Source: Terriglobus albidus (GTDB taxonomy: Bacteria; Acidobacteriota; Terriglobia; Terriglobales; Acidobacteriaceae). Taken from it: a stretch of 64,000 nucleotides of DNA. Where the stretch lies: the NCBI RefSeq assembly GCF_025685425.1, contig NZ_JAGTAS010000027.1:23288-87287 (forward strand), given 5' to 3'. Shown piece after piece: positions 16,655 to 24,047 of this stretch; position 1 is the stretch's first letter; each line of letters starts with the position of its first letter. Below the pieces are notes generated by a model. The model was given only the letters and a program-made list of their open reading frames with translations. It had not been told where the DNA came from and ran no database searches. The position numbers were made by a program, and so were the translations under genes.

Positions 16655-17878
16655 TTAGTACTTCGGCATGGTCGGGTCGATCTTCTCGGCCCAGGCCAGG
16701 ATGCCCCCGGCTACGTTCTTCACGTTGGAGAAGCCTGCAGCCTTCAGCTCGAGTGCGGCCTTCTGGCTGCGCGCGCCGGAACGGCAGTGGAGCAACACTT
16801 CCTTGTCCTTGTACTGCGCCAGCTCGTTGAGTTTGGAACCGATCTCGCCCAGCGGATACAGCGGAGCTCCGAGGTTGGCGATGCGGTACTCGTGCGGCTC
16901 ACGAACGTCGATCAGCACAAAATCGTCACCGCGGTCGCGCTTGGCCTTCAGCTCTTCCACGGTGATCTGCGGAATGCCGTCCTGGACAGGAACGTCACCT
17001 ACGGCTGCGTGCTGCGCTACCTCCAGCGGGCCGGTGGTAGTCGGCGGAGCAATGCCGCAGAACTGGTCGTAATCGATCAGCTCTTTGATCTCGTGCGTTC
17101 CGCACATCGGGCACTTCGGATTCTTGCGCAGCTTCAGCGTGCGGAAGCTCATTGACAGAGAATCCACGAGCAGCAGGCGGCCGACGAGGGGCTCGCCAAT
17201 ACCGAGGATCAGCTTGATGACCTCGGTGGCCTGAATCACGCCGACCAGACCGGGCAGAATGCCCAGCACGCCGCCCTCGGCGCAGGACGGAACCAGTCCC
17301 GGCGGTGGCGGCTCCGGATAGAGGCAACGGTAGCAGGGGCCTTCCTCCGTGGCGAAGACCGAAGCCTGGCCCTCGAAGCGGAAGATGGAGCCGTAGGCGT
17401 TGGGCTTGTTCAGCAGCACGCAGGCATCGTTGACCAGGTAGCGGGTCTGGAAGTTGTCGGTGCCGTCAGCGATGATGTCGTAGTCCTTGAAGATCTCAAG
17501 GGCGTTGTCGCTGCGCAGCATGACGTTGTGCTTCACCACGTTCATGTACGGGTTCAGATCTTTGAGCTTCTTCTCGGCGGAGTCGACCTTCAGCTGGCCG
17601 ACGGTCGAGGTCGAATGGATGATCTGGCGCTGTAGATTGCTGGCGTCGACGACGTCGAAGTCCACCAGACCAAGCGTGCCGATGCCGGCAGCGGCGAGGT
17701 AGTAGGCAAGCGGAGCGCCCAGGCCGCCGGTGCCGACGCACAGGACCTTGGCGGCCTTCAGCTTCTGCTGGCCTTCAAAGCCCACCTCGGGCAGGATCAG
17801 GTGGCGCGAGTAGCGCGAGATTTCATCGTTCGACAGTTCCGGGAGTGCGACTTCTTTCAAATCAGGCATGGTAGGCAT
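16655..17878 (-). CDS. moeZ: MoeZ/MoeBR: E1-like adenylyltransferase-rhodanese fusion
   Basis: Adenylates and then sulfurates the C-terminal Gly-Gly of small ubiquitin-like carriers (MoaD, CysO), giving thiocarboxylates. The 407 residues show a ThiF/MoeB domain at about 20-270: GTGGLGAPLAYY (49-60), RQIIHS, DGTDNFQTRYLVND, zinc cysteines CYRC (182-185) and CPMC (256-259), and Cys199 in SCAEGG. A rhodanese domain at about 305-402 carries the active Cys365 in HCRSGARS. It is the last gene of a leftward cluster with a carrier protein, a JAMM protease and cysteine synthase, so CysO activation is the probable main job, as in Mycobacterium tuberculosis. AGGA lies 7 nt upstream. Confidence 0.93.
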   Translation of the reverse strand: MPTMPDLKEVALPELSNDEISRYSRHLILPEVGFEGQQKLKAAKVLCVGTGGLGAPLAYYLAAAGIGTLGLVDFDVVDASNLQRQIIHSTSTVGQLKVDSAEKKLKDLNPYMNVVKHNVMLRSDNALEIFKDYDIIADGTDNFQTRYLVNDACVLLNKPNAYGSIFRFEGQASVFATEEGPCYRCLYPEPPPPGLVPSCAEGGVLGILPGLVGVIQATEVIKLILGIGEPLVGRLLLVDSLSMSFRTLKLRKNPKCPMCGTHEIKELIDYDQFCGIAPPTTTGPLEVAQHAAVGDVPVQDGIPQITVEELKAKRDRGDDFVLIDVREPHEYRIANLGAPLYPLGEIGSKLNELAQYKDKEVLLHCRSGARSQKAALELKAAGFSNVKNVAGGILAWAEKIDPTMPKY

Positions 17879-17911
17879 GGTGTGGTCCTTCGGCTGACTG
17901 AGCCGTAAGGC

Positions 17912-17949
17912 GAAGAAGCAGATCCTTCGCTTCGCTCAGGATGACAAAA
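17912..17949. repeat. Half-site of the GTCATCC fold-back repeat
   Basis: GAAGAAGCAGATCCTTCGC followed by TTCGCTCAGGATGAC is a single arm of the repeat seen as inverted pairs at 1445 and 25356. It sits inside the cysteine operon between the carrier gene and moeZ. Confidence 0.65.
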
Positions 17950-17975
17950 AAAGGAAATGTCAGAAGGGATGCTGT

Positions 17976-18296
17976 CTAGCGACAACAAAGAGCGCGCGAA
18001 GCGCTTACGCCTGGACGGCCAGTCCTGCCGCCGGCGATGGAAGGAATAATGGTGAGCTCGTCATCGGCGCTGACTGCGGAGGCCTCGGCGGCGGGCAGAT
18101 AGCGGACGTCGTCATCGTTCAGGTAGACGTTGACGAAGCTGCGCAGCTTGCCGTCCGGGGTGAAGAGGTGGTTCTTCAGCTCGGGGTGGGCGGCGACCAG
18201 TGCATCGAGCCCGGCCTGAACCGTGGCGCCGTTTACCTCCACGGTGGCTTGCTTGTCCGTGAACGCCCGGAGCGGTGTCGGGATGTTGATCTTCAT
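17976..18296 (-). CDS. CysO/ThiS/MoaD-family sulfur carrier with a C-terminal extension
   Basis: Small ubiquitin-fold sulfur carrier. Residues 1-90 match CysO: MKINIPTPLRAFTDKQ, SFVNVYLNDDDVRYL, DDELTIIPSIAGG. In known CysO proteins Gly-Gly is the C-terminus and is the thiocarboxylated site. Here 16 more residues follow (RTGRPGVSASRALCCR) before the TAG, so a protease would have to expose the Gly-Gly. The next gene upstream encodes a JAMM metalloprotease that could do so, as QbsD does for QbsE. The start ATG overlaps the protease stop (ATGA), showing translational coupling. The extension is read directly from the bases; its processing is inference. A sequencing error at the end is possible. 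Confidence 0.85.
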   Translation of the reverse strand: MKINIPTPLRAFTDKQATVEVNGATVQAGLDALVAAHPELKNHLFTPDGKLRSFVNVYLNDDDVRYLPAAEASAVSADDELTIIPSIAGGRTGRPGVSASRALCCR

Positions 18297-18748
18297 GCGT
18301 TTTCTCCAACTGCTTCTGTGATCAGAATCTCTTCCTGCTGAAAAGCTTTGTCATCTTCGGTGGTGCCGCTGAGGTGAAAGGCATTGGTCAGGTTGGCCTT
18401 ACCCTTGTCGACGCTGGTGATGACGTAACAGCAGCCGAACCAGTGAGCCTCGGCGAAGTCGGTCGAAGACCACATCGCCGGATGGTCCGGATGCGAGTGG
18501 TAGAAGCCCACGATGTCCAGGCCCTGTTTGCGGCCTTCGCGCTGAATCTTAATGAGTTCTATCGGGCTGATGTTGTAACGATTGTGCGCGCTGTCGGTAC
18601 GGGTATTGCCGGCGCGGACGATCGCGGCGACGTGATTGCCGTCGTCTTTGGCGTGGCCCAGCATGACGCCGCAGCACTCATGGGGATACGTCTCCTCGCC
18701 ATGGGCGCGGAGGGCATCGTAATCGGCTTGTGTGATGTGGAGTTTCAT
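18293..18748 (-). CDS. mec: JAMM/MPN+ metalloprotease (Mec-like)
   Basis: Zinc protease of 151 residues. The JAMM motif is complete: Glu24 in YPHECCGVMLG, then His84 and His86 in FYHSHPDHP with Asp97 eleven residues after the second His (SSTD). In Mycobacterium, Mec releases cysteine from the CysO-cysteine adduct. In pseudomonads, QbsD trims residues after the Gly-Gly of QbsE. Both jobs are plausible here, given the extended carrier next door. Four-base ATGA overlaps join it to cysM upstream and the carrier gene downstream, marking a tight operon. Confidence 0.92.
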   Translation of the reverse strand: MKLHITQADYDALRAHGEETYPHECCGVMLGHAKDDGNHVAAIVRAGNTRTDSAHNRYNISPIELIKIQREGRKQGLDIVGFYHSHPDHPAMWSSTDFAEAHWFGCCYVITSVDKGKANLTNAFHLSGTTEDDKAFQQEEILITEAVGENA

Positions 18749-19698
18749 TCCTGCCAGAACCGTTCGCTGAGATATTTGTCTGCGGAGTCGCAGAAGATAG
18801 TAACGATGATGGCCTCGCGTCCGGCGGAAACCTCTTCCTCGGCAATGTGCAGCGCCGTGGCGACGTTGGCGGCTGAGGAGATGCCCATCAGGATGCCCTC
18901 TTCGCGGGCAATGCGCTTTGCCATCACGTAAGCCTCTTCGGTGGAGGCCTCAACCAGACGGTCCGCAAGCTTGGGATCGTAGATCGGCGGCACGATCGCC
19001 GTCGGCATGTGCTTCAGGCCTTCGAGTCCGTTGAAGGGCGAGTCCGGCTGCATCGAGATGCACTGGATCTTTGGGTTCAGCTCGCGGAGGCGGCGCGTGG
19101 TGCCCATGAAGGTGCCGGAGGTGCCAAGGCCCGCGACAAAGTGCGTCAGGCGCCCATCGGTCTGCTGCCAGATCTCGTTGGCGGTGGTCTTGTAGTGTGC
19201 CAGCCAGTTGTTATTGTTCGAGTACTGATCGGCGTAGAAGTACTTGTCAGGCTCAGCGGCGGCCAGCTCACGCGCCTTGCGGATAGCACCGTCGGAGCCA
19301 TCTGCCGGATCGGTCAGAACAATGTTTGCGCCATACGCAGCGAGGATCTTCTTACGCTCCGGCGAGGCATTTGACGGGAGGCAGAGCGTGACCGGGAAGC
19401 CCATGGCCGCGCCCAGCATGGCATAGGCGATACCGGTGTTACCGCTGGTAGCGTCAAGCAGGTGCTTTCCGGGTGTCAGCTTGCCTTCGCGCTGCGCGGC
19501 GAGAACGATGTGCGAGGCGGGACGATCCTTCACGCTGCCGCCGGGATTCGCCCACTCCGCTTTGCCCAACAGGACGATGCCGGGCAGCTTGGCTGTCAGG
19601 CGGTCCAGACGGACGAGCGGTGTATTTCCAACCCGATCGAGCACTGAGGTGCCAAGGGTAGAGGCGTTGGCGCCGGAGATTTGGGTTTCCGTCAGCAA
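18745..19698 (-). CDS. cysM: Cysteine synthase, CysM type
   Basis: PLP enzyme that makes cysteine. The operon partners suggest that the CysO thiocarboxylate is the sulfur donor and O-phosphoserine a likely acceptor. Visible motifs: VLDRVGNTPLVRL, ANPGGSVKDRPA with the PLP lysine, DATSGNTGIAYA, GLGTSGTFMGTTRRLRE, the substrate loop after LEGLKHM, GILMGISSAANVATAL and IIVTIFCDSADKYLSERF. There is no ATG near the expected start. The open frame runs to a TTG at 19746, only 31 bp from a divergent ATG. I prefer the TTG at 19698, preceded by GGAA, which leaves about 80 bp for two promoters. First gene of the four-gene operon. Confidence 0.92.
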   Translation of the reverse strand: MLTETQISGANASTLGTSVLDRVGNTPLVRLDRLTAKLPGIVLLGKAEWANPGGSVKDRPASHIVLAAQREGKLTPGKHLLDATSGNTGIAYAMLGAAMGFPVTLCLPSNASPERKKILAAYGANIVLTDPADGSDGAIRKARELAAAEPDKYFYADQYSNNNNWLAHYKTTANEIWQQTDGRLTHFVAGLGTSGTFMGTTRRLRELNPKIQCISMQPDSPFNGLEGLKHMPTAIVPPIYDPKLADRLVEASTEEAYVMAKRIAREEGILMGISSAANVATALHIAEEEVSAGREAIIVTIFCDSADKYLSERFWQE

Positions 19699-19777
19699 AA
19701 CTGTGATTTCCGTTCCTGTCGCGGGCGGCCTCGAGGCGGGCAGCAATATGCGACACTATTGTTGAGTTTATCCGCTT

Positions 19778-20176
19778 ATGGCCAGAAAGACACAGCAGCA
19801 GCCCAGGTTCGACACCGTGTTGTCCACGCTGGGGAACCACAAGTTTGATGTTTCCGCCGGCGCCAACGGTGCAAAGCGGATCTCCAAGTACGGTTGCGCG
19901 GCCGAGATCCGTGCGGCAGCCGACGGAACAGCCGAGATTACGGTTCGTCCGGGCTGGCTGCTCAAGGGCGATATCGCCCGCCTGGTCGACAAGGGCTACC
20001 AGAAGTTCCTGAAGGCCGGCCATGCCGAGATTCCTGCTACGGCTGACAATCTGCGCGATCTGCACCGCTTCAGCGAGGAGCTGAAGGAGGCGATGGGCGC
20101 CCTGGTGCTGTACAACGAAGCCTTGGGAACTACCAGCGACCGTTATGTCTACGATCGGGTTTTGGGTCGTCCTTAG
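19778..20176 (+). CDS. Conserved hypothetical protein, 132 residues
   Basis: I do not recognise a named family. The protein is basic at the N-terminus (MARKTQQQPRF) and then alternates short predicted strands (HKFDVSAGANGAKRISKYGCAAEIRAAADGTAEITVRPGWLL) with two amphipathic helices (DIARLVDKGYQKFL; TADNLRDLHRFSEELKEAMGALVLYNEALG). It has no signal peptide or membrane segment and a single Cys. Codon use fits the neighbours, and a long antisense frame over the same bases is a shadow. It is transcribed away from cysM across a short gap, so shared regulation with the cysteine operon is possible but unproven. Confidence 0.65.
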   Translation: MARKTQQQPRFDTVLSTLGNHKFDVSAGANGAKRISKYGCAAEIRAAADGTAEITVRPGWLLKGDIARLVDKGYQKFLKAGHAEIPATADNLRDLHRFSEELKEAMGALVLYNEALGTTSDRYVYDRVLGRP

Positions 20177-20271
20177 GGGCTGCCTCGGAGTGGTCACCTA
20201 GGCATATCGACATATAGGGTTCGTTTTTTGTTTGTCATTTCTCCGCTACGCTCCGAAATGACGAAAATAGG
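20177..20271. other. Intergenic gap with a small GTCATTTC hairpin
   Basis: Contains GTCATTTC against GAAATGAC (about 20234-20263), a minimal fold-back of the repeat found at 10990 and 27194. No gene, and no convincing terminator for the upstream gene. Confidence 0.5.
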
Positions 20272-20350
20272 GGCTTCCGCATCTATAGGGCGCGATGAAA
20301 CGCCGCTGCACGCCCCTTCTCGGATACCAGCAACAGAGAAAATGCTCTAA
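20272..20350. mobile_element. MITE-like element, copy 2 (truncated, inverted)
   Basis: Read on the minus strand it begins TAGAGCATTTTCTCTGT and continues through the GGTATCC and GCAGCGGCGTTTCAT core to TAGATGCGGAAGCCC, but the other terminal repeat is absent. About 79 bp remain of the ~115 bp element. Confidence 0.75.
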
Positions 20351-20409
20351 ACGGCTGCCTGGAGTACACCCACGCGCCTGCTGTGCTTTCCTGTCGCCCA
20401 GGCAGCCGT
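20351..20409. repeat. Long-loop inverted repeat
   Basis: ACGGCTGCCTGG (20351-20362) pairs with CCAGGCAGCCGT (20398-20409) across a 35-nt loop. There is no U-run, so it is not a standard terminator. It directly abuts the truncated MITE. Confidence 0.6.
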
Positions 20410-20426
20410 CGCGAAGTCATTTTGAG

Positions 20427-20456
20427 CAAAAAAACGGCCCTCCGGGAGGAGGGCCA
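20427..20456 (-). terminator. Intrinsic terminator of the OmpA-like gene
   Basis: GGCCCTCC/GGAGGGCC stem with a run of seven A on its left, a U-run for leftward transcription. It lies about 125 bp past the OmpA-like stop. Confidence 0.85.
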
Positions 20457-20580
20457 ATCTGCCTTGGTTCTCTCTGGTTAGGAGAGCTTGGTGTGGACGC
20501 GCTCTTGATTGGCAGCGTTCCAACGATCCTGATGGTTCGCGGCGGGCTTTAGGAGCCCCGCCGCGCTCTGGGGGAGAGAC

Positions 20581-21462
20581 TTAGCGGTTCGAAGTGTCCG
20601 GCGTCGAGGATCCCGTAACCGGTGCTGCGGGAGCGGCGGTCGCCGACTTCGAATCCATGCTGGCGATGCTGTTGTGCAGCAGCGATACGTACACGCCGTT
20701 GCGGATGGGCTTCTCCTGACCCTCTTCAGCCTTGGCGGTGTTGCGGCCGAGGCCACTTCTATAGATGCGGTAAACCGGGACCTGATGCTCGGTGACCAGA
20801 TAACGGACGACCGAATCAGCCATTGCCTGCGAGTTGGCTACGCCAGAACCGCTGTAACCCTGCACTTCTATGATGTAGCCCTTCTCGGTAGCGAGTTTCT
20901 CGGCCATCGCGTCAAGTTCTGCCTTGCCCTTCGGTCCGAGCTTCGTGCTGCCCTTGGCGAATGGAATGGCGGAGTCGCTTACCTTGTTGAACTGGTCCAG
21001 ATTCTGGACCGTGCCATGCAGTGCATCCGTACGGGTGCTGGCGTTGGAGGCAATCTGGTTGGCCTTATCGGCACGGTTGCCGGCGTCCTGCGCGTGCTGG
21101 TCGGCCAGGTCGGCAGCAGACTGGGCCTTGTTGATGCCTGCTGTTGCGCGGGCATCTACGTCTCGGATGTCATTGGCGTTCTTGGCCTGGAGCTGATCAA
21201 GCTCATTGACACGGTCCTTAACCGGGTCAACCTGGCGATGTACCCACTTCTTGCGGGCGAAGGGATTCATATGTCCCCAAAAGCCCTCTTTCGACTCTGT
21301 CTGCAGCGGCTGACCGGTGGCGTACGTTGTGTTATCCGTTGCATCCTGCTTTTGACCTTGAGCTGGGGAAGCGGCGCTGTTCTGCTGAGCGTAAGCCGGA
21401 AAAGCAAGAGCGCCGGTCAAAACGACGGCAGACAAACCGGAAAAGGCACGAGCGTATTTCAT
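20581..21462 (-). CDS. OmpA-family outer-membrane/periplasmic protein
   Basis: 293 residues. A signal peptide (MKYARAFSGLSAVVLTGALAFPAYAQ) is followed by a Gln/Ser/Ala-rich linker, then a long Ala/Asn/Asp-rich helix (about 85-160: VNELDQLQAKNANDIRDVDA ... QIASNASTRTDALHGTV) with coiled-coil character. An OmpA-like peptidoglycan-binding domain follows (about 165-262: IPFAKGSTKLGPKGKAELDAMAE, GYIIEVQGYSGSGVANSQ, SVVRYLVTEHQVPVYRIYRSGLG), and the tail is Ser/Ala/Pro-rich. The diagnostic NxxLSxxRA-type segment reads GVANSQAMADSVVRYL. It probably links the envelope to the cell wall. AGGAG lies about 8 nt upstream of the ATG. Stand-alone gene with its own terminator. Confidence 0.88.
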   Translation of the reverse strand: MKYARAFSGLSAVVLTGALAFPAYAQQNSAASPAQGQKQDATDNTTYATGQPLQTESKEGFWGHMNPFARKKWVHRQVDPVKDRVNELDQLQAKNANDIRDVDARATAGINKAQSAADLADQHAQDAGNRADKANQIASNASTRTDALHGTVQNLDQFNKVSDSAIPFAKGSTKLGPKGKAELDAMAEKLATEKGYIIEVQGYSGSGVANSQAMADSVVRYLVTEHQVPVYRIYRSGLGRNTAKAEEGQEKPIRNGVYVSLLHNSIASMDSKSATAAPAAPVTGSSTPDTSNR

Positions 21463-21667
21463 ATCGATAGCTCCTTTTAGAGTCGCGGCGGTTCTACTAA
21501 AACAAACACCGTCACAACGCTTTCGTACACTTCTTAGAGCAGCTATCGTGCCAAAATGGTGGCCTTTTTAGAATCTATAATTTACGGGAAAATGACGCCA
21601 ATTTGTCCGCGCCGCGAACAATTACGATGGGAAAAATATTCCCTATGCTGCAGTAAATTCACGGGGT

Positions 21668-22183
21668 TTACCTGGATTGCACACCCGTAATGTGCAGCTC
21701 CGGCTGCTGCTGGTTCCAGCTTTGGGGGAGTCCCTCGAAGATCAGCCGGAATTCGGCCGTCGCGCCGGGAACAATGGGTGCGACCGAGATGGGCTGCGTG
21801 TCCACATAGGGAATCCGGGTGCGGATCAGCATCAGGGGGAGGGTCTGGAGTGAGACCGTCTGCCCGTCGTCCGAGCGGAAGATCGTCTGCACCGTTACTC
21901 CGGTGATGGTCCGGGTGCCCGTGTTGGTGATCTTGCCATCGATATAAGTTGAGCGTCCGCCGGCGAAGGGCGACGTCGCCTCAGACATCTCGATCCCGCT
22001 TAGCGGAAGATTGGCAGCGTAGCTGTCCAACGGAGCTACTGTGGTCGGCGCCTGCACCTTGTGGTGGCCGAAGATGAGCATCAGCACAACGGCCAACAGC
22101 ACGACACCGCCACCGATCAGCAGCGGCGTACGCATGGAGCTGCGAGGTTCGGTCGGAGGTGTGAAGAGCGCGTCGTCAGCCAT
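21668..22183 (-). CDS. Membrane-anchored DUF2393-like protein
   Basis: 171 residues. A cytoplasmic N-terminus (MADDALFTPPTEPRSSMR) is followed by one membrane helix (TPLLIGGGVVLLAVVLMLIF, about 19-38), with the rest presumably outside. The soluble part is a single immunoglobulin-like beta-sandwich: YIDGKITNTGTRTITGVTVQTIFRSDDGQ, TLPLMLIRTRIPYVDTQPI, APIVPGATAEFRLIFEGLPQSWNQQQPELHI. This pattern matches DUF2393 proteins common in Acidobacteriota as I remember them; no function is known. A MITE-like copy abuts its start (12 bp upstream), so its promoter must lie within or beyond that element. Confidence 0.65.
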   Translation of the reverse strand: MADDALFTPPTEPRSSMRTPLLIGGGVVLLAVVLMLIFGHHKVQAPTTVAPLDSYAANLPLSGIEMSEATSPFAGGRSTYIDGKITNTGTRTITGVTVQTIFRSDDGQTVSLQTLPLMLIRTRIPYVDTQPISVAPIVPGATAEFRLIFEGLPQSWNQQQPELHITGVQSR

Positions 22184-22194
22184 GGCACCGATTT

Positions 22195-22312
22195 TAGAGC
22201 GTTTTCCCTGTTACTGGGTATCCCGGAAGGAGCGTACAGCGGCGTTTTCATTGCGGAAAACGCCCATAGGATGCGGAGGGCTCTGGACTACATCTACAGG
22301 GAAAACGCTCCA
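22195..22312. mobile_element. MITE-like element, copy 3 (complete)
   Basis: About 116 bp. Left end TAGAGCGTTTTCCCTGT, right end ACAGGGAAAACGCTC followed by CA. Relative to copy 1, both arms changed A/T to G/C at the same paired position, so pairing is kept. The interior matches copies 1 and 4. Lies 12 bp upstream of the DUF2393-like start codon. Confidence 0.85.
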
Positions 22313-22524
22313 GGTTATTCGCTTGGTTATTCGTTTGGGGCATATCGACAAATTCGCGATGACCCATGGTTTGGTCACGCGGTCACGCGCGTGAGACGCG
22401 CCCTGGGTACCTTCGGAAATTCTCACGAAATTTTTGCAAAGCAAGCGCATCTAAAAGAGGGAAGATTGCGTTCAAAGAAATATAGAGAGCGCACGTTCAG
22501 CTTTCCCCCATTTGCAATTTTTTC
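22313..22524. other. Intergenic gap after the MITE
   Basis: Holds a short tandem GGTTATTCGCTT/GGTTATTCGTTT (22313-22336) and a GGTCACGC doublet with a GCGCGTGAGACGCGC hairpin (about 22374-22400). No gene. It presumably carries the promoter of the following 34-residue peptide gene. Confidence 0.4.
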
Positions 22525-22536
22525 AGGAGCGCAGAG

Positions 22537-22641
22537 ATGCAGACCGAGACGACCCGCAGACAGCGCGTGGACGAGGCGATTTATCGCACCGTCGCCATCG
22601 CGGCCGCGGTATTGATTGTGATTGGAGTTCTGGTAGCCTAG
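22537..22641 (+). CDS. Small single-pass membrane protein, 34 residues
   Basis: Too short for usual gene finders. ATG at 22537 has AGGAG at 22525-22529, 7 nt upstream. The product starts MQTETTRRQRVDEAIYRTVA, a charged N-terminus, and ends in one hydrophobic helix (IAAAVLIVIGVLVA) right at the C-terminus, followed by TAG. This is a tail-anchored layout like many bacterial small membrane regulators. It is convergent with the DnaC-like gene (65 bp gap). I do not recognise a family; translation is inferred from the ribosome site and composition. Confidence 0.6.
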   Translation: MQTETTRRQRVDEAIYRTVAIAAAVLIVIGVLVA

Positions 22642-22706
22642 CCGTCCTAACCGCCTTGTGTCCCCACAGCAAGCTGGACACTCTTTTGAGCACGCCCGAA
22701 CAATTG

Positions 22707-23468
22707 TTAAGCCAGCGTGGCCCGCTTGATCTTCTGGCGGAAGTCTTCGCCCTGCATCTCCACGATGACGCACATCTCCTGCAAGCGGCTGCGCATGCGT
22801 TCGCCGATGCGGTCGCCCAGAGTCTCGTCGCGCATTACGTTGCGTGGGTTACTTGCCTCTACGCCGAGCGGAGCCTGATTGGCGTAGTTGGTCGTGATGA
22901 TGGTGGTGCGCTTGTCGTTGTAGCGCGTGTTCAGGATGTGCGCGACCGTATCCCAGACCCAGTCCGTGGGCTTGGAGGCGCCAAGCTCGTCCAGAACCAG
23001 GATCTCGGCGTCGAAGACCGGCTTCAGGATCTCCAGCTCCGTGGCTGCAACCTTCGGGTTGTAACTGTGCTGCACTTCCTTCAGCAGCTCACGGTAGTCG
23101 TAGAAGAGTCCGGTCGCTCCGCGCTCCATGATGAGCGACTGCAGAATGCCGACGGCCAGATGGGTTTTCCCCACACCGATTGCCCCGGTGATCAGAAGGC
23201 CGGAACCGTCAGTTTCGATCGGATATCCCTCGACGAACTTTTTGGCCGCGAGGTGAGCCTTGAGCAACGACCGGTGTGAGCTGGGAAAGCTGGTTTCGTA
23301 GTTGTCGAGTGTGCAGTGCTCGTAACGGCGGGGGATACGGGCACGTTCGAGATTCGCAAAGGCGCGGCGCTGCGTCTGGCAACTGCAGGCGGTGGCGTAC
23401 TGCTCCCCGTCCGGCCGGGTAAGGATGCGGAGACCGGCTCCTTCGCAGATGGGGCAAACGACACTCAT
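22707..23468 (-). CDS. DnaC/IstB-like AAA+ ATPase (helicase-loader type)
   Basis: 253 residues from the ATG giving MSVVCPICEGAG; a longer frame to 23576 adds a sequence unlike the family. The N-terminus has four cysteines (Cys5, Cys8, Cys28, Cys30 in CPICEG ... ACSCQ), a likely zinc site. The ATPase core has Walker A GAIGVGKTH (95-103), Walker B ILVLDELGASKPTDW (156-170), sensor 1 TIITTNYAN (about 185-193) and an Arg-rich sensor 2 region IGERMRSRLQEMC. Zinc-finger DnaC-like proteins load the replicative helicase in Acidobacteriota, Firmicutes and phages. No transposase is adjacent, so IstB of an insertion sequence is unlikely. Divergent from rpmE. Confidence 0.82.
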   Translation of the reverse strand: MSVVCPICEGAGLRILTRPDGEQYATACSCQTQRRAFANLERARIPRRYEHCTLDNYETSFPSSHRSLLKAHLAAKKFVEGYPIETDGSGLLITGAIGVGKTHLAVGILQSLIMERGATGLFYDYRELLKEVQHSYNPKVAATELEILKPVFDAEILVLDELGASKPTDWVWDTVAHILNTRYNDKRTTIITTNYANQAPLGVEASNPRNVMRDETLGDRIGERMRSRLQEMCVIVEMQGEDFRQKIKRATLA

Positions 23469-23575
23469 ACCTATGAGATGAGTATGCTTGTCCGCCGGGC
23501 TTAGGAAAACCCCCATCGATCTAGGAAAACTTCCGAACAGCGAGATGTTCCAGATTCGAAAAGGCTTTGTTCCCA

Positions 23576-23619
23576 CTGCACCACCCGTGGTGCAGCCCCG
23601 GTTTTGCCCGGGTTATACT
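23576..23619. promoter_or_regulatory. Perfect palindrome in the divergent dnaC-like/rpmE region
   Basis: CTGCACCAC and GTGGTGCAG (23576-23584, 23587-23595) form a 9-bp palindrome with a 2-nt centre. A TATACT hexamer follows at 23614-23619 and could be a -10 box for rpmE, though I see no good -35. Operator or mRNA-leader hairpin are both possible. Confidence 0.35.
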
Positions 23620-23759
23620 TAACAAAGCGCCCGTAGTCGACAGGCACATCGATGTTGCGTGATCTTTGCCGCAGCAAGCGAACCGCCCCCGGGAGCTGGA
23701 CAAAAACAAGCCGGTTTATCGCAATACAGCCCGGCCACACAAGAAAAGGATTATTAGCA

Positions 23760-23981
23760 ATGCCCAAGCAGGGAATTCACCCCAACTACACTGACATGAA
23801 CGTAAAGTGCGCCTGCGGAAACACCTTCGTGACCCGCTCGACGCACAAGGGCGACCTGACGGTCGAAATCTGCGCCAACTGCCACCCCTTCTTCACCGGC
23901 AAGCAGAAGCTGATCGACACGGCCGGACGCGTGGAGCGCTTCCGCCGCAAGTTCGAGAAGTCCGGCGCGGCCGCCAAGTAA
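23760..23981 (+). CDS. rpmE: 50S ribosomal protein L31 (zinc-binding form)
   Basis: 73 residues, normal for the C+ form: [23 protein letters not shown], then [31 protein letters not shown]. Cys17, Cys19, Cys38 and Cys41 give the zinc site. The open frame extends upstream, but the family starts at this ATG. The ~290 bp upstream gap is shared with the divergent DnaC-like gene and includes a palindrome. A terminator follows within 25 bp. Confidence 0.96.
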   Translation: MPKQGIHPNYTDMNVKCACGNTFVTRSTHKGDLTVEICANCHPFFTGKQKLIDTAGRVERFRRKFEKSGAAAK

Positions 23982-24003
23982 GTACAAACGAGCATCAAGG
24001 CCG

Positions 24004-24035
24004 AGGCCCTTGCTACGGCGAGGGCCTTTGGTTTT
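24004..24035 (+). terminator. Intrinsic terminator after rpmE
   Basis: AGGCCCT (24004-24010) and AGGGCCT (24021-24027) form the stem, followed by TTGGTTTT. It ends 13 bp before the dus start, so it may also attenuate read-through into dus. Confidence 0.75.
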
Positions 24036-24047
24036 GCGCGAACAACG

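Noticed and set aside
19454..20197. Long open frame antisense to the 132-residue protein and the start of cysM
   Set aside because: High-G+C shadow: it covers two better-supported frames, has no ribosome site and no recognisable domain.
22707..23468. IstB of an IS21-type insertion sequence
   Set aside because: No istA partner, no terminal repeats, and the N-terminal Cys cluster fits a chromosomal helicase loader.
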